Shown piece after piece: positions 62,055-64,000 of a DNA stretch of 64,000 nt. Source of the DNA: an uncultured Pseudomonadales bacterium. Lineage in GTDB: Bacteria; Pseudomonadota; Gammaproteobacteria; Pseudomonadales; Azotimanducaceae. A model generated the notes under the pieces. That model ran no database searches. It had not been told where the DNA came from and worked only from the letters and a program-made list of their open reading frames with translations. The stretch is taken from contig OY282460.1 in assembly GCA_958296295.1 (NCBI GenBank), forward strand, positions 2,790,001 to 2,854,000. Reading direction: 5' to 3'. The position numbers and the translations under genes were made by a program. Position 1 is the first letter of the stretch, and the number at the start of each line of letters is the position of its first letter.

Positions 62055-62654
62055 TTAGGCCAACGCGCTGATGTCGGCACCAGCACCATGCCGCCACTCG
62101 CTGGCGCCCTTGCCCTCTTCCACGCGAGGCGTCTTGCGGGCGGCGCGCTGCCGCGCGGCAGGTTCCGTTAACAGCATCCGCAACGCGGCCAACACTCGCC
62201 TTGGGCGCTTGCGATGCATCGCCATGCCAAGCCAATACGCGGCCTCCTCGCGCTGCATGGCAGCGATGCCTTCGGCCACCGTGCGCATGTTCTCCCGATT
62301 GCGCATGGGCGCAAGAGCGCGAAACAGCAAACCAAGGGTTAGCGCCAAATCTTCGGTGAGCGCAAGCTCGTTCTTTTTCGCGTTAGTTCGCCCACGCTGA
62401 TCCTTTTGGCCGCGTGTACTCGATCCGAGACGAAGGCCAAACCGTGCCAGTGTCCGCAATACGCGGTGTTCGACAACATCCAAGTTCCGTCCGCGCAGCC
62501 CGGCAATCCGTGTCGGCGCGGTCACCTGCGGCGTGGCGGGGCTCGGCAGCTGCCACACTTCGTATTCGCTGTCAGCCGGGCCCAATTGACGCACGCGCAA
62601 TTCGTAGCGCGGTGTGGGCGCGGAAGCCACGGCGATTGGCACGGGCTGCGCCAT
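62055..62654 (-). CDS. 199-residue protein between DUF499 and the AAA gene
   Basis: The ATG at 62654 follows the DUF499 stop by five bases. The N-terminal part is beta-rich (PRYELRVRQLGPADSEYEVW), the rest helical and very basic (VVEHRVLRTLARFGLRLG, EEAAYWLGMAMHRKRPRRVL). It occupies the position of the small DUF3780/DUF7680-type protein found next to DUF499 in related operons, but I cannot confirm the family by eye. It is likely a subunit of the DUF499/DUF1156 system. Confidence 0.65.
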   Translation of the reverse strand: MAQPVPIAVASAPTPRYELRVRQLGPADSEYEVWQLPSPATPQVTAPTRIAGLRGRNLDVVEHRVLRTLARFGLRLGSSTRGQKDQRGRTNAKKNELALTEDLALTLGLLFRALAPMRNRENMRTVAEGIAAMQREEAAYWLGMAMHRKRPRRVLAALRMLLTEPAARQRAARKTPRVEEGKGASEWRHGAGADISALA

Positions 62655-62659
62655 GCCCG

Positions 62660-64000
62660 CTACTCCTTCGCCCTCGCCGTGGCCAAAACGAAAGCGGCAC
62701 CGTTGGCGTATTGGCACAAGTTCTCGGCGAGTTGTTCCGGGGCGTTGCCCTGCATGGCGAGGCCATCGCGGTAAGTCAGTTCAATGCTGGCCTCAAGCGT
62801 GGTCTCGCTGGTAGCGCGCAACTGCGGCGCCAGAAACTCCCGCACCGGTTGCGCGTCCGGCACAGAACCTTCGAAACTCAGGTCGCAGTGGCCACCGTTC
62901 GGTGGTTCGTAGGCACCTTCGATGGCGACCTTCTTTTCCACGCCGGCAATCCGCCCCACCACGCTGAGCAGACGGAACGCGTCGCTGGCCTCGAACACGC
63001 GGATGCACAGCTGGCCGATGCTCTCTACATCCTTGTCCCGCGCCTGTTCCCAGAGGCGAACCAACGCCTCGCGCAGAGGCCCTTCGGCGCTGAGCTGCGG
63101 CGCCTCCACCCCGCGCCCCGGCCTCTCCTCGCCGACACCTGCTTTGGGCTTGGGAAGTTCAGGAGTGTCTTTAGCCGGCTCATCGTCCACCGCACGCCGC
63201 GGCCAAACGCCGGTCTTCCTCGCATAGGCCATGGTCAGCACCACCGCCTGCTCGTCGATCATCACCGCGGCCGGCGGGTCGCCCTGCCCGCACAGCAAGT
63301 CGCCCCGTTGGTAGACGTAGTCGCCGCGGTCAACGCCCACGCGAATACCGCGAATGAACGTGTCGTCGCCGATCAGCATGGGTAGGGAGGGGTCGCGGCG
63401 AAACTCGTCTCGCAGGGCCAGCGTGGTCATCTGGCCCTTTCGCAGTGGCGTGCGATCACGCACATAGACCGGGGCGTCCGGCTCGTCCTCCGGCAAGCGC
63501 AACTTCTTCAATTCGCGTAGCGCCCGCACGATGTGGCGTTGGCCAACGCCCGGCTGGTCGGCTGCGGAATGGATGTCTATGGCGGTATGCGCCAAGGATA
63601 CGTCCGGCGCCATGCGGTTGGGCGATGGGTAGAACACGTTGCGATACGCCTGCTGAATGGCGATAGCGAGCTCCTGTTCGGAGCGTGCTTCCATCTCCAA
63701 CACTTGGCCTTGCTGATGCTCGGCAAGATCGCGCAGGCGCTCGGCCCGCTTCAAGGCGCGCAGCGCTAGGCGAAGCCGCGCGCGCCGCTGCATCTCGGCC
63801 TTGCCGCTATCGTCGGTGGCAACGAGAACGAGGTGGTTCCGAAGGCCCCGCAAAGATTGCCCGTCGGAACCCTTGCGCGCATAGATGCGTTCCACCAGCT
63901 CCGGCAGCTTGGCTTTTTGGCCGTCGAGCGAAACGGCATCGTAGGAGAGCACTATCAGCTTCGGGCGTCCGTCACCCACCTCGTCCGGCACGTCGAACGG
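62660..64000 (-). CDS. DUF499 ATPase, C-terminal part (continues beyond the right edge)
   Basis: About 447 C-terminal residues are visible and the frame is open to base 64000. The segments PKLIVLSYDAVSLDGQKAKL, RGLRNHLVLVATDDSGKAEM followed by RRARLRLALRALKR, and the later IDIHSAADQPGVGQRHIVRA fit the DUF499 (COG1483) family of large AAA+ ATPases. The C-terminal tail from about 63170 is a variable region with a beta-rich end (ATSETTLEASIELTYRDG). The ATP-binding half lies outside the window. It would be the first or an early gene of the operon. Confidence 0.82.
   Translation of the reverse strand, partial: PFDVPDEVGDGRPKLIVLSYDAVSLDGQKAKLPELVERIYARKGSDGQSLRGLRNHLVLVATDDSGKAEMQRRARLRLALRALKRAERLRDLAEHQQGQVLEMEARSEQELAIAIQQAYRNVFYPSPNRMAPDVSLAHTAIDIHSAADQPGVGQRHIVRALRELKKLRLPEDEPDAPVYVRDRTPLRKGQMTTLALRDEFRRDPSLPMLIGDDTFIRGIRVGVDRGDYVYQRGDLLCGQGDPPAAVMIDEQAVVLTMAYARKTGVWPRRAVDDEPAKDTPELPKPKAGVGEERPGRGVEAPQLSAEGPLREALVRLWEQARDKDVESIGQLCIRVFEASDAFRLLSVVGRIAGVEKKVAIEGAYEPPNGGHCDLSFEGSVPDAQPVREFLAPQLRATSETTLEASIELTYRDGLAMQGNAPEQLAENLCQYANGAAFVLATARAKE

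Noticed and set aside
47060..64000. Calling the whole island DISARM, BREX or MADS
   Set aside because: No DrmA/DrmB, PglZ or BrxL is visible and the gene content differs from MADS as I remember it. DUF499/DUF1156/helicase is the only backbone I can support.

Overview
The window is GC-rich chromosomal DNA from a member of the Pseudomonadota, most likely a gammaproteobacterium. The evidence is the adenosine-deaminase-type amidohydrolase/ubiG pair, metF-metK, lnt, tusA, alaA, lepB and a norC-norB operon with a FixL/FixJ-like oxygen sensor pair. The mixture of housekeeping genes, decayed insertion sequences and two defence regions suggests an environmental or host-associated lineage. Placement below phylum is inference.

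Layout. 1-4799: end of an enoyl-CoA hydratase, an mtaD-like deaminase, ubiG, a 50-bp tandem hairpin array, then metF and metK on the other strand. 4800-19446: a mobile accessory region. An ISAs1-type transposase gene with a DUF4338 (DruA-like) N-terminal part appears to be split into two collinear halves (5188-6585 and 18087-18423). About 11.5 kb lies between them: a tyrosine integrase, a truncated inverted second integrase, gene fragments, and a type II-C CRISPR-Cas9 locus. That locus has 22 repeats, cas2, a cas1 broken by an internal deletion, an intact cas9, and a divergently transcribed tracrRNA. The tracrRNA and Cas9 resemble those I know from Parvibaculum lavamentivorans. A small secreted protein (18603-19106) lies beyond the island.

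19447-28670: one minus-strand run of envelope genes. It contains lnt, a PEGA/SUMF1-like membrane protein, a TPR/PEGA-like membrane protein, two lipoproteins, a periplasmic TPR/TonB-C-like protein and a probable 79-codon linker gene. IS debris follows to about 29800. 29875-38406: tusA, an L-2-hydroxyglutarate oxidase-like flavoprotein, alaA, a decayed Uma2 gene, tRNA-Arg(TCG), terC, DUF1244, lepB, an enolase-superfamily enzyme, and a nucleotidyltransferase-like gene with a small partner. 38458-43085: FixJ/FixL with a conserved haem-PAS signature, a cytochrome c, norB, norC and a small membrane protein. The sensor pair probably couples low oxygen to nitric-oxide respiration or detoxification.

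43580-45175 is a lone ATPase/nuclease-like protein and 45397-47010 a secreted FG-GAP protein. 47060-64000 (running off the window) is a large minus-strand defence island: a DUF499 ATPase, a 199-aa protein, a AAA/PD-(D/E)XK protein, a DNA methyltransferase, a protein kinase-ATPase fusion, an unrecognised Rossmann-like protein, a DUF1156 methyltransferase, a 99-aa protein, an OLD-like ATPase and a PLD-SNF2 helicase. The lower-GC, translationally coupled cassette methyltransferase / kinase-ATPase / unknown (55262-60070) runs straight into the DUF1156 gene. It is my best candidate for an undescribed system or an undescribed regulatory module of a known one.
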